A DNA stretch of 21,926 nucleotides from Obelidium mucronatum (lineage: Eukaryota > Chytridiomycota > Chytridiomycetes > Chytridiales > Chytriomycetaceae): positions 1 through 21,926 of the forward strand of contig JAIVFH010000404.1 in the NCBI GenBank assembly GCA_025765595.1, in the 5' to 3' direction. A model generated the notes under the pieces. The model was given only the letters and a program-made list of their open reading frames with translations, was not told where the DNA came from and did no database searches. Made by a program: the position numbers and the translations under genes. Below are positions 7,066-16,940 of the stretch, one piece after another; position 1 is the first letter of the stretch, and each line of letters starts with the position of its first letter.

Positions 7066-8466
7066 GTACATTCCCAGCGTCTAAATTCCTCGGAATTTCT
7101 TGATGGTGAAGGACGACAAGTGACCACATAAATATCTTGGTCATTTGATTTCTTGGTCATTTTCCATCTGATTTTCCTTGATGTTAGTATCGAGTGCGCT
7201 TTGCGTGTTGACTTTTTATCTTTCCCGCTAGCAGAGCAGAATCCAGAATGTTCATTTGACCGCAGGTGTTTTAGAGGTTTTTTAGGTTCTTCGACGACTG
7301 ACGTTGGGTTTCGAATGTTGCTAAAAATAAAACGACAGGTCAGCGGCGGCATTTATACTACATATGCACCTTCTTCTCAGAGAATCTCTCTTCAATCCCC
7401 GAAATAGGTACATGCTTGACTTTTGATAGTGTGCCACTCAAATCCTTTGCTGCAGCGTAAGCTGTTGCTTGTTTGGCTCTGCTTCCACTCTTGAATACTA
7501 AATGATCCGCCAGCAATACCGGCAGCTATTCCCCCGTGTCCGATACTCTCCGTCTCGGTCTCCATGTCATTTCGAGTCAATGCTGTTCTGCAGTCTGACT
7601 CCAACAGTAATACAATTCTGGGAATCTGAGGGATGATTGAAGAACGCGTTGGGAATTACAAGCAGAGATAAATTCCATAGAATAAACTCGCGCCAGGAAG
7701 ATTTTGTCGCTGGTAAGCTTATTGACGGCCGGAGATGCCTGCGAAGAAAACAATAATATTTTTTAAAAAAAAGAGGAGAAATTTTTTTTCCAACCTCAGA
7801 ACGTCGTCATGATTGAAATAGACATGTACGAGGTCATAATGGATATTGCAGTTAAAGAGCATTATTCTCCTGTTACTCTCCTAAAATCGATCGAGTTTAT
7901 GAATCCTAGATCCCAAATGCCTTCAAGTTACACGGCGCCAGGGGTGGGCCTTATACGCGATGCCTGATTCATTGTTCCAGAAATTGAGAAATATTTTCAG
8001 GCCACCGTCCCGCCAAAATATGTCCATCGCTTGCATTTTGGTATAATATCGAAGATTATGTGGATTTTTTCCAGCTAAGGTACTGTAGAATCCATGAAGA
8101 CTATTGATATTGTCGTGATTCTTGCTGATGCCAGCGTTCCTTCGATTTCTAAAAATAAAACAACATCCATCGAATTCAACAGAACCAACCAATATGCGAA
8201 CCGTCTATCCCAGCAACAAATCTCTGACGTTCTATGCAAAGGTTCCACTTGTTTCTCTCGAATCGCTGCCGTTCATGTATGTCGCCGCAGGGTATGTCTC
8301 TCGCTGCAATATTGACCTCAATTCTGTACATGTCTCGCAGAACTATCGTCCGCCCCATTCGCATACATTTGAATCCGCCAATATCTTTAGCTTGTCATTC
8401 GCATACATTCCAAGCCATCTTGAGAAAGGCCCTAATTAATTGTAGTCCTTCGCACAAACTATCGAA

Positions 8467-8814
8467 TCAGAATCTTGCCACTTTGTGGCTAATATAGAGA
8501 GCTTGACCCCTTTTGAAGAGTATTTCAGCTGAAACATTCAACCAAAGCCTCTCTGCAGCCGATGGACTTTTGAACGCATTATGTTGTGGACTTGTGGTCT
8601 CCAGTCTCAGTACACTCCGAATCACTCCGAATCTGATAACTGATTCCACGCCATCGTTCACTGCTCCGAAATAAAAACGCAAGCCATCAATTGAATAATT
8701 ATAAGCTTGAGCGTGAAATATCGGCGTTGTGTCCTCGTTAAGATCCAAAGATGCTGACACTTTGGAATTGGAAAACAACATGGAACAGCACATCACATCA
8801 AATGATGATTCCAA
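8467..8814 (-). pseudogene. Relic of unrecognised gene family, copy L
   Basis: A 115-codon open stretch. Its first half (SxSLDLNED..PIF...IDGLRFYFGAVNDGVES) recurs in the same strand and frame at 15723..15971 and, more weakly, at 10357..10563. Several L/R differences are silent in this frame. A preceding minus-strand block near 8970 reads YFQRTEDAFRENWIS and also recurs in R and in the third copy. This pattern suggests remains of a real exon set. I do not recognise the family, and no splice-consistent complete gene could be built. Confidence 0.35.
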
Positions 8815-9097
8815 GGAAGCACTTATCTTAAAAGTATTAGAAAGAATAACACCATGTTCGCTGTACCTGAATGTGCGGTGTTAGTAACTTTATGTGGGTT
8901 ATTCAAGTGGTCCACACGTGAGATCCAGTTTTCTCGAAACGCGTCTTCAGTCCTCTGGAAATATCCGGGTTGATGTAGATGAATGCGGCTGGTTCGCGAT
9001 GCGGTGGGTGAGTGGGTGGTAGCTTTGCTTTCTCTCTTGTGTTTATTCTTCCTTACATTTCATTTTAAAACAACAAACACAAAACAACAACCAAACA

Positions 9098-9280
9098 TTA
9101 TAGCCATTTAAATCTCTTCGAATTGTCCCTTTCTTCAGCATCGACGCCGGGGATTCTATCGTTCATACCTATCGTTTTGACCTCCAATCCGTGCCAGTGA
9201 ATACTTGTTGTTCGCATGTTGATCAAAGGATGACTTTTCGCGGCTTGGTTGTGCATTGTGCGGGAAAATTGAGCTTTCAA
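9098..9280 (-). pseudogene. Possible upstream exon relic, copy L
   Basis: A 60-codon minus-strand open frame lying upstream, in that orientation, of the relic exons near 8970 and 8814. The corresponding R sequence (about 16270..16450) is alignable but its frame is broken, so this is either a pseudoexon or chance. No domain is recognised. Confidence 0.15.
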
Positions 9281-9479
9281 AATGAGCTGGTGTTAAAAGA
9301 GTTTGGCTGAATCGTAACTCTGGTGGATTCGTGTCACCGTTCCTTCACTCCGAGCTTCAACGAACGAATGCATTGAATTGCTTCTCGAAGAAGCGGTCTT
9401 CAAGTTTGAGGAGGCTGATCATCAATCATGCATTTCGTTGTGCCAGGAAGCTTGTTGATTCCAATAACGAAAGCAGTAA

Positions 9480-9632
9480 TGGCGGATTGCGTTAAATAAC
9501 GGAATCAAAGAATCGTTTGCGGCGAAACAGCTGAAATTCGAAAGAAAATTGGACCTAGCGAGGAAGTCTGGGAATGAGTGTTTGATTCAACTGCAACTCA
9601 GACGCATTGAACGCCAATCGGTCTTGATTTGA
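9480..9632 (+). pseudogene. Conserved 50-codon frame at the duplication end, copy L
   Basis: Open frame without ATG. Its last 22 residues (SGNECLIQLQLRRIERQSVL) are repeated residue for residue in R at 16859..16918, where only synonymous differences occur in this frame. It reads like the C-terminal end of a charged helical protein. The minus strand of the same block is also open in L (a stop in R), so the coding strand is not certain. Confidence 0.25.
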
Positions 9633-9660
9633 CTTGGAGTGTTATCTGAGAGATGCTCGT

Positions 9661-10339
9661 TAGCATATGCTGACGTTACTCCACACCGCACCAGTTTCCT
9701 GATTCATTATGGCTCGGCGGTTGATTTCGTTGTTTTCCGGTTTTGTCAAGATGGCTCAGTGGAAACATGCCGGCTTGTGCTTCAGATGTATTTTCGCCTT
9801 CAAAGTGGCTGCATACACTGACTCTCGTAACCGTGATCAGTAGAGAACAATGGTGATTCGCTGCCATGCTTAAGAACCTCAGTCGATGTTACCATTGCAT
9901 GATTTCCCCCCCTCACGATTTTCCCGAATTCTCCTATTAAGGCATAGTCGCTGCGGAGACTATGTGTATTCTTATGATTCTTCTAAGTGCAGTCTTTGTC
10001 GTTTCGAATATTCTAAAGTAACAAAACCTCACAATTCAAGTCAATCGGCAATTTGTGTACATCAAAAAGGCACGGATCATGATACTCTATGGCATCGAGG
10101 TTTTTGTTGATTGGATTTGACATACTCGTCACTGCAGTATGCCTCTGATTTGTCTATGTTTGACTATTACCCCATCAGTCCAAAAAATACAACCAAAACA
10201 TACACCACTCATTCCTGCCACTGGAATCTAGGTTGGACTACGCATCAGCTGAAACCCATCTGGTGAATGTTTCCGGTCAATACGGCCATAAAGAACGGAT
10301 TGACAACGTCCGACTTCAGAGAGTGTATGGGCTTTCCAG
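9661..10339. other. No gene recognised
   Basis: Unique sequence between the end of duplication copy L and the third partial copy. Short open stretches on either strand show no motif and no repeat in the window. Confidence 0.45.
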
Positions 10340-10870
10340 CCTTCTAATTCAATCAATCAAACCGACTCTGTACTCTGGTTCAAATGGTTGAATCTACAGA
10401 CTGTTCTCACGCCCGCTCCACCAAATTCATACAAGTGCATGACCTCGAGTGAACAATTATCTTGAGTGTGAAATAATGATGCTGATTTCTCGTTAAATCT
10501 GAAAATGCTGACGACTGGGATATCGTGAGACAGCGGCCTATTTAGCGCTGATATCAATGGCAAGATTGAGACTATTTCGGTGCTCTCTTAAGCTAGATAC
10601 GAAATGTTTGTTCGCAAAGAGGGCCCTCTTCCTCATCAATCACGAAATCGAGCAGCTTCTGAACCAACAACCGAGTGAGATCCAGTCCTCTCGAGACGAG
10701 TTTTCGGTCCTTTTGATGTTTTCTAACTGATGCTGGAAGATGCTGCTGGATTGAGATGCGATGATTCTTGGAGTGAAGTGGGTAGTGGCTTGTGCTCCTT
10801 GTATTGAAAACGCAACAAACAAATGTTGATCGCATTTGTCAATGAATTATGCGCATTCACTACCTGCAAA
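10340..10870. repeat. Third, strongly diverged partial copy of the duplication
   Basis: Corresponds to about 8585..9010 of copy L. Matching blocks include 'gtgagatccagt..tctcga.acg.gtttt' near 10676 against 8920, and 'cttgag.gtgaaat....ctcgtta' near 10460 against 8710. It is far more diverged than L is from R, so it is the older duplicate. Confidence 0.55.
10357..10563 (-). pseudogene. Relic of unrecognised gene family, third copy
   Basis: A 68-codon frame carrying the spaced pattern F-N-E-x(5)-L-F-H ... E-V-M-H-L-Y-E-F-G-G-A that aligns with F/L-N-E-D-x-T-P-I-F ... D-G-L-x-F-x-F-G-A in copies L and R on the same strand. The matching upstream block near 10690..10720 reads IKRTENSSREDWIS. No intact gene is present. 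Confidence 0.28.
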
Positions 10871-11257
10871 CGAGGAATCGAGATTGAACATGCGCGGTTT
10901 TTTTCCATGACTTCTTCCAAGTGGAATTCAACTTGCTGACTTTTTTATTTCCGACAATCCGTTCGGTTTCGAAGTCCAAAGTCCAAGAAATATTTTATTG
11001 ACGCTTTTTTTCAACTGGTTGAATCTGTTTGGAATTGTCGTTTGGTCTTGGTGTCTTTGAAAAACCTGCCCTGGAAATCTTCCAACTGAAAATTAAATCA
11101 CCAGCATCTAACGGCAATACAATCACGATCTAAATATCCTATCAACATCGCATAGCAGCAAATACTTGTACTAAAACTGCAAAGTCCTGGCCCAAATAAG
11201 CGCACCATTTCAGAAATTTTGAATCCCTCGACGATTGCAAGAATTCATCGTTCAAAA
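10871..11257. other. Upstream region of three-exon gene
   Basis: AT-rich, with no repeat match. It probably contains the promoter and 5' UTR of the gene starting at 11258, but I see no convincing TATA box. A 'ccatttcag' acceptor-like site ends at 11213 and might close a leader intron. Confidence 0.35.
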
Positions 11258-12525
11258 ATGACAGAACACGTAACTTTTCAGCTCGTAAAGGCCCTGCTAA
11301 GATCTCAAAGCAAGGTAATTAGGTCCTTTTCTTTAAAAATTTTGCTTTAATCCAACACATCATTCCAAAAAGACACACAACGCCGTTATCAACATTCAAA
11401 AAAGAATGTCCAGACTCGAGAAGGTTTCGAAAATTCTCGCAAAAGCTGTTCCAGCGAAATCACAAAAGGTATCTTCATCTTTTTTTGATGAGAACTTCGA
11501 CACATTCACTCTGCTCGCAGCCGCTTGTTCAAAAAAAGGTTTCAAGCATAATCTTTAAAAGAAAATCTTCGGTGGTGCAATGCTCAGCAAGAATCGAGGA
11601 AGTCACTGACTTGGTAGAATCATCTGAAGCTCTACCTGAAATGAGTCGGACTCGAGGCAACACTGGAGCCATTCCAGGAACTCTGATCCTTGATCAGCTT
11701 AAAAGTGAGGCCCACTACTTTGCTTTCAAAGTTTTGTCATGGTTAATTTTGAGGAGCATAGATACTCTCGCTGCTTCTGGCCAAACAGTATTGGCTTCAA
11801 ATGCAGTTACGCCTAGTTGCACTGTAGTTTCTGCGCCCAACAACGCTGGATCGCCTGTTTCCGCTTCCATTGATATTTTGCCGACTTCTGTCAATTCAAT
11901 CGACACTGTGCCGCCTATCCCATTGTCCTTGAACTCTCCCGCAAATGAAACTTCAAGCCAACAAACCATCCGGCCGCTCTACATCACCCCTTCACCATCT
12001 CATCAACACAAAGCACCGTCTATCCATCCTCAAATTCCCACGCAGTCATTTTCGAATCCACCGAGTAACCCTCTCTACAGGACCCCTTCATTCCCTCATC
12101 AATCGAACGTGCCGCCTTGCCCTTCCCATCTTTCTATTAATTCATTTTTAAATCCACCCATGCGGCAGAATCTGGCAATCGGCCAACGCTTCTACAAGTT
12201 GGTCACTCGGGCCCCACAAAACAGTCCAATTATGCCAAAGAGAAAACGCGTGAGCTTTAATTTAGAAGAGCAAGTGTTGGGTCCCGATGAGGGACATATT
12301 CCTTTGTCAGAATGCCAGGCCGCGTACAACTTGGCCCTTGCACAAGCATTGGCATCAGTAAAACAACCAACTCCAAACCCCTCGAAGTTAGAGCCACACG
12401 CTGGACCAGCACCCCCCAAATGTAAAGTGGGAGACTATTATGGCAACCAAATTCCGTCAGTGTCGATGGAACCGAATCAAGGAAAGAAGGTCGGACGGGC
12501 GCAACGTGTGTTTTCTTCATTTTAG
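11258..12525 (+). CDS. Unrecognised Pro/Ser-rich protein, three exons
   Basis: Gene model: exon 1 11258..11314, exon 2 11373..11468, exon 3 11521..12525. Introns of 58 and 52 nt start GTAATT and GTATCT, end AAAAAG and CTCGCAG, and both are phase 0, giving 385 residues. The joined N-terminus (about 1-75) is basic and helical, with SKTHNAVINIQKRM across the first junction. The middle (about 140-250) is rich in Pro, Ser and Gln and probably disordered. Near residue 290 is PKRKRVSFNLEEQV, which combines an SV40-like basic nuclear-localisation cluster with RVSF, the RVxF motif that docks protein phosphatase 1. An Ala/Leu-rich helix follows. No enzyme domain is recognised. Exon 3 alone could start at an ATG at 11485, but that sits in the intron of this model. 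The exon model is preferred because both junctions keep frame. Confidence 0.6.
11315..11372 (+). other. Intron 1 of three-exon gene
   Basis: 58 nt, GTAATT..AAAAAG, T-rich in the middle, phase 0. Confidence 0.55.
11469..11520 (+). other. Intron 2 of three-exon gene
   Basis: 52 nt, GTATCT..CTCGCAG, with a run of T and phase 0. This short size is typical of compact invertebrate genomes. Confidence 0.6.
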
Positions 12526-12927
12526 TCTGCTGACACTAAGTCGCCGAGTTAAACCAAAGAAGGCTGTGTATCGTTTTCAGTCTCTGCCAACACAAGTTTG
12601 CTTTCTCTCTTTGATTTTTCCTTTTTTTTTTTGAATCCTTCATCTATTTTCCCAACTTGGTGTATTTGCATGAAAAGGAAAAACATAAAAATGATTCCGA
12701 AATTATATTAAATGCCGTGCGACGTTTGAGTCGATGGAAACTGTTTGAAAGAGCATACATGTATGAAAAGTTGAGCAGCCAGTTTCAGATTAGGCAATGA
12801 GAATTTAATTTTATTCCAATTTTCACAAAAAACAAACAAACAAAAGTAATAAAGTATTAAATTTAAAATAATAAGGCAGTTTCGAAATTATTTTTGAGGG
12901 GACAGTTTGGATCTCATAATTTGTATG
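12526..12927 (+). other. 3' flank of three-exon gene
   Basis: Non-coding AT-rich sequence. An ATTAAA variant poly(A) signal lies at 12707..12712, about 180 nt past the stop, and an AATAAA at 12848..12853. Either could end the mRNA. Confidence 0.4.
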
Positions 12928-13013
12928 GGAGCTCATGTTTGTTGGGACAGTTATTTAGGAGCTCATGTTTGTTGGGACAGTTATTTAGGAGCTCACTTTT
13001 TGTTGGGACAGTT
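12928..13013. repeat. 30-bp minisatellite, about 2.9 units
   Basis: Unit ggagctcatgtttgttggga plus cagttattta. Unit 1 is 12928..12957, unit 2 is 12958..12987 and a partial, slightly altered unit is 12988..13013. It shares the ggagctc core with the 53-bp array that follows directly. Confidence 0.92.
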
Positions 13014-13222
13014 GGGAGCTCGTTGTTCTCATTCAGAATATTTGTATCATCATTTGAGACGCAGTTGGGAGCTCGTTGTTCTCATTCAGAATATTTGTAT
13101 CATCATTTGAGACGCAGTTGGGAGCTCGTTGTTCTCATTCAGAATATTTGTATCATCATTTGAGACGCAGTTGGGAGCTCGTTGGTTCTCATTCAGAATA
13201 TTTGTATCATCATTTGAGACGC
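13014..13222. repeat. 53-bp minisatellite, about 4 units
   Basis: Units start at 13014, 13067, 13120 and 13173, each beginning gggagctcgttgttctcatt. The last has one extra g and is cut short at gagacgc. The first three are identical. Because 53 is not a multiple of three, the open frames across it are chance. Confidence 0.95.
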
Positions 13223-14209
13223 GAATTCATCAAAACACACAAGAAGAAGGAGTGGGTTCCACCGAGGGAAATTGGGGGGTCTGCCGGACTCACCAGCTGC
13301 TAATTGCTCGTGACTCTCAGCATACAAACCCCGGGGATCGCCAAATGCTCACTCAATTTGCGGCTCCCCTCAGACTGACCGGCCTTGATCAGCTGTTTCT
13401 AATGGCGCCTCCTGTGGCAGTTCACCTTGGACCTTGGCTTGGCTTGGCTGGGACCAGTTGGCTTGAGTAGGCTTGAGGGTTGGCTGGGATTCCGAAGCAG
13501 TGTGTTTGTTGTTTGTGTGTTTTGTTTTTTGCATCTTTTTAAATGGAATATTCTTTTCAGACGCGTCGCGTTTTATTCCAGATTTTGGAGAATTTGCAAC
13601 AAGTGAAAAAATTGGAGAAAGTGAAAAAATCGGACAACGTCCGAAAGCTGTGAAAATTTTCACTCTCATCGTAAACGAAGAAGCAGGATCCTCATCGAGT
13701 TGCGTGTGACTGTTAAGTCAGACATGTCTTTATTTGGAACGAAAGAAACATAGAATAAAGATGGAGAACAAATAGAAATAAAGAGAAAAAGGAATGAAAG
13801 AAAATCACAGAACTTGAGAAGGAACGGCGGAAGAAATGTGAAAAGAAATGTGAGAAGTGAAAGAGCTTGTGAATATTATAAAACAAAAGAATGAGAGAGA
13901 AAGAAAAGAACGATGATAAGCAACGAACAGAAATAATGATTATAAGCAAAGAACGTTCCAAATGGATGAAAAATGGAACGAAACGTGCGAAATTGCGTTT
14001 AGTTTGATACCGCATTTTTGTACCAGCCAATAATTTCAGCGTAATCAATGGAGTTCTTTTCGCTAATTGGAAGTTTTAGAATACGCAATCAATAGTTTCA
14101 GTTTCGAAAGACAAGTTTTCAACCTCAAAACACAACTGCAATTCACCGATAGGTGAGGATTCAAAGAGTGCCGATATTGACTTTGATCGAAGTGGAATCC
14201 GAAACCTTT
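13223..14209. other. No gene; low-complexity and purine-rich tract
   Basis: A GGCTTG/GGCTGG-rich stretch lies at about 13430..13490. From about 13735 to 13990 the plus strand is strongly purine-rich (repeated GAAAG, GAGAA, AAAGAA). Open frames here (for example 13473..13709, or minus 13713..14048) are composition artefacts. No exon is supported. Confidence 0.5.
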
Positions 14210-14759
14210 GGTCTTCACTCTTGAATTCATGCAATGGACAAAAAGCTCCCATTAATAGACGGGACTAATTCATGTGATTCAAAATATTGTAGCGGACTAA
14301 AATTTGTGGCTTGAAAGCTTGGCGTGGCTTGAATTGGCAGCCATCTCCTATTATTTTCAGAGTCAAAAAAAAGGAGAAAAAAAACGAAGAAAATTTTCGT
14401 TGACCAACCTCAAAACCTCGATTTCATTGAATAATACCCCTTCATCCTAAACCAAGATTCCTCGAAATTTCTTGATGGCAGTTATTCATCATGTCATCGT
14501 TATTGCACATTCCCAGCGTCTTAATTCCTCGAAATTTCTTGATGGCGAAGAACGGCGAGTGAAGGCATGCATTTCTTGATGTCGGAATCGGTTTATCCCT
14601 CTGTTAATGTTGGCTTTTCATGTTTCCAGCTAACAGAGCAATTTCCAAATGTTCCATTTGATCGTAAGGAGCTTTTGATTTTCTTGGACAACTTTTGCAG
14701 AGTTTTGAATGTTGCTATATTTCAGAGTGGGTCATTGGTGGTGGAAATACTTGGAGACA

Positions 14760-14841
14760 CGGTGCAAACGGCTTTATCGTTGAGAGAGGTGGCTTAATAT
14801 CGGTGCAAACGGTATTATTCTTGAGAGGGCTGGCTTAAGAT
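14760..14841. repeat. 41-bp tandem duplication
   Basis: Two units, 14760..14800 and 14801..14841, both beginning cggtgcaaacgg and ending ggcttaa.at, with a few differences. Not present in copy L. Confidence 0.85.
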
Positions 14842-15722
14842 CAAATTGGATATTAAAATCCGCAAGAAGTCCATGGATAAAATCGTGCCAATACTTATCG
14901 CTGTTTAGCAGCGTCTTTTTCTGTAATAGGTACTTAAAATAAACAATTTAAAAAAAAGGAGAAAATTATTTGTGAACAACCTGAGAACCTCATCATGGCT
15001 GCTGCATTTGAAGGAATAACCATGCGCGAAATTTTAACGCATTTTGAATTTGACGAGCATTGTTCTTCGTGTTTCTTTCATAAAATTGATCAAGCTTATG
15101 ATATCCGAGAGCCCAAAAGCCTCCAAGTTGCACGACGCCGGGAGTGGGGAATGCACGCAATGCCTGATTAATCATTCCAGAAATTGACAAATATTTACAG
15201 GCTGCCGTCCCGCCAAAAATATGTCTATCGCTTACATTTTGGTATAATATCGACGATTATCTGGATTTTTTCCAGCCAAGGTACTGTAGAGCCCGTGTAC
15301 TATGGATTGTCATGATTCTTGCCTCCTTTCAATTTCTAAAAATAAAACGGCAATCCATCAAATTCAACGGAAGCAACCAATATGCTTACCTTGCACAAAT
15401 CTCTGACGTTCTATGCAAAGGTTCCACTTGTTTCTCTCGAATCGCTGCCGTTTATGTATGTTGCCGCAGCGTATGTCTGATTGCTGCAATACTGACCCCA
15501 GTTCTGCACATATCTCGCAGAACTATCATCCGCCCGCTGTTCCTGTCATTCGCATGCATCCGCATCCGCAAAAAATTCTTACTTTTCGTTTGCATACATT
15601 CAAAGCGAATTGGGGAATGTATGATCTGTTGGACTTCTCACAACCAACTGGCTATTCAGAATCTCGCCACTTTGCGGCTACTACAAAGACCTTGACCCCT
15701 TTTGAAGCGCATAGCTCCTGAA

Positions 15723-15971
15723 TCATTCAACCAAAGTCATTCTGCACTCGATGGACTTTTGAAAACGCATTTTGTGGTGGATTTGTGGTCTCCAATCCCT
15801 CCGAATCCGATCACTCCGAATCCGATAACTGTCCACGCCATCGTTCAATGCTCCGAAATCAAACTGCAGGCCATCAATTTGTATAAGCTTGAAGGGGAAT
15901 ATCGGAGTTGGGTCCTCGTTAAAATCCAAAGATGGTGACAGTTTGGAGAACAGCAAGGAACTGCACATCAC
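15723..15971 (-). pseudogene. Relic of unrecognised gene family, copy R
   Basis: The minus-strand frame keeps LSPSLDFNEDPTPIF and IDGLQFDFGALNDGVDS, matching the L copy with several silent changes. The part after GVDS is frame-shifted relative to L. The upstream block near 16120 reads YFQRTQDAFRED and is followed by stops. It is non-functional as it stands. Confidence 0.35.
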
Positions 15972-16852
15972 GTCAAATGAAGATTACAACCAAGCACTGC
16001 TCTGAAACGTATCATGAAGAATAACACCATGTTCGCTGGACCTGAATGTGCAATGTTAGTAACTTTATGTGAGTTATTCAAACCCTGAGAGCACAAGTGC
16101 GATCCGGTCTTCTCGAAACGCGTCTTGAGTCCTCTGGAAATATTCTGGTTAATTTAAATGGATGCGGGTTGCGTGCGATGCGATGGGTGAGTGGGTGGTG
16201 GCTTTGCACCCTCTCATGTTTTTATTCTTTCTTACAAACAACAAAGACAAAACAACAACCAAACATTAGAGCTATTTAAATCTCGTCGAATTTTCCCATT
16301 CTTGAGCTTCAACATCTCGGCATTTATTGTTCCGGTCTCATCTGCACTGTCAAGCCAGTGAATACTTGTTGATCATAATGTGGATCAAAGAATGACTTTT
16401 TTGGACCAATGCAGCGCCCGGCTGTGTGCATTAGGCGGGAAAATTGAACATTCAAAAGGAGCTTATGTCAAAGAGTTTGGCTGGATCGTAGCTTTGACGG
16501 ATTTGTGTCGCCATTCCTTCATCGCGAGCTCCAGTGCTGATATGCGAATGCATTGAATTACTCTTTGAAGAAACGGTCCTCAAGTTTGAGGAGGCTGATC
16601 ATCAATCATGCATTTCTTTATACTACAAATCTTGTAGATTCCAAAAACGATAGTAGTGCGTAATTCTTGGTTGTAACGAATCGTATTTGGCTTTGAATGA
16701 GGATAATGTTTCCGATTCGAAGTATGTACTGGCTGAGGTGCGGCTAGTTTCTTTTTGGCTTAAATTGGCTGTGTTTTACCAGTTGTTCTTGACGGAATTA
16801 AAGAAACGTTTGCGTCGAGACCGCTTTAATTTGAAAGAGATTGGAGCCAGAA

Positions 16853-16939
16853 ATGAAGTCTGGGAATGAGTGTTTGATTCAGCTGCAACTCAGACGCATT
16901 GAACGCCAATCAGTCTTGATTCGAGAACGATTGAAGTGA
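16853..16939 (+). pseudogene. Conserved short frame at the duplication end, copy R
   Basis: A 28-codon frame with ATG at 16853 that repeats the copy L tail exactly (KSGNECLIQLQLRRIERQSV) and then adds RERLK before TGA at 16937. Upstream the frame is disrupted relative to L. It is a likely remnant of a C-terminal exon; the coding strand is uncertain. Confidence 0.25.
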
Positions 16940-16940
16940 T

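Larger units (their letters stand above)
7066..9660. repeat. Segmental duplication copy L, right part
   Basis: Matches about 14508..16940 over its length with many substitutions and indels, roughly three quarters to four fifths identical by eye in the better blocks. Shared blocks include 'acattcccagcgtc', 'ccgtcccgccaaaa', 'cttttggtataatatcga', 'ctctgacgttctatgcaaaggttccac' (split over two lines) and 'gtgtttgattca.ctgcaact'. It lacks about 130 bp near 9500 that R has at 16690..16820. No complete gene is present; decayed coding relics are listed separately. Confidence 0.85.
14210..16940. repeat. Segmental duplication copy R (unoccupied site)
   Basis: Paralogue of 885..1191 plus 7066..9660 without the 5.9-kb retrotransposon. 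The sequence at the empty site reads cgttatt-gcacattccc around 14507/14508. R also has a local 41-bp tandem duplication and an extra block of about 130 bp near 16690..16820 not present in L. It contains decayed coding relics only. Confidence 0.85.

Noticed and set aside
1186..7072. Target-site duplication such as gttatt around the retrotransposon
   Set aside because: The right flank reads gtacattccc with no repeat of the left flank; comparison with copy R shows simple insertion.
8094..8439. Plus-strand frame in copy L (MYVAAGYVSRCN region) as a gene
   Set aside because: Part of it is shared with copy R, but there the frame stops or shifts quickly, and no splice structure could be built; the evidence is weaker than for the minus-strand relics.
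12928..13222. CRISPR-like array
   Set aside because: Units are tandem without variable spacers, in DNA with eukaryotic gene structure.
12894..13470. Overlapping ORFs through the minisatellite encoding repeated peptides
   Set aside because: The unit is 53 bp, so the frame changes every repeat. Openness is a property of the repeat and no start context or homology was seen.
13713..14048. Minus-strand Phe/Ser-rich 111-codon ORF
   Set aside because: Generated by the purine-rich tract on the other strand; composition artefact.
16687..16869. 60-codon plus-strand ORF in copy R
   Set aside because: Falls mostly in the block missing from copy L, has no ATG-supported context, and its end is out of frame with the conserved tail shared by L and R.
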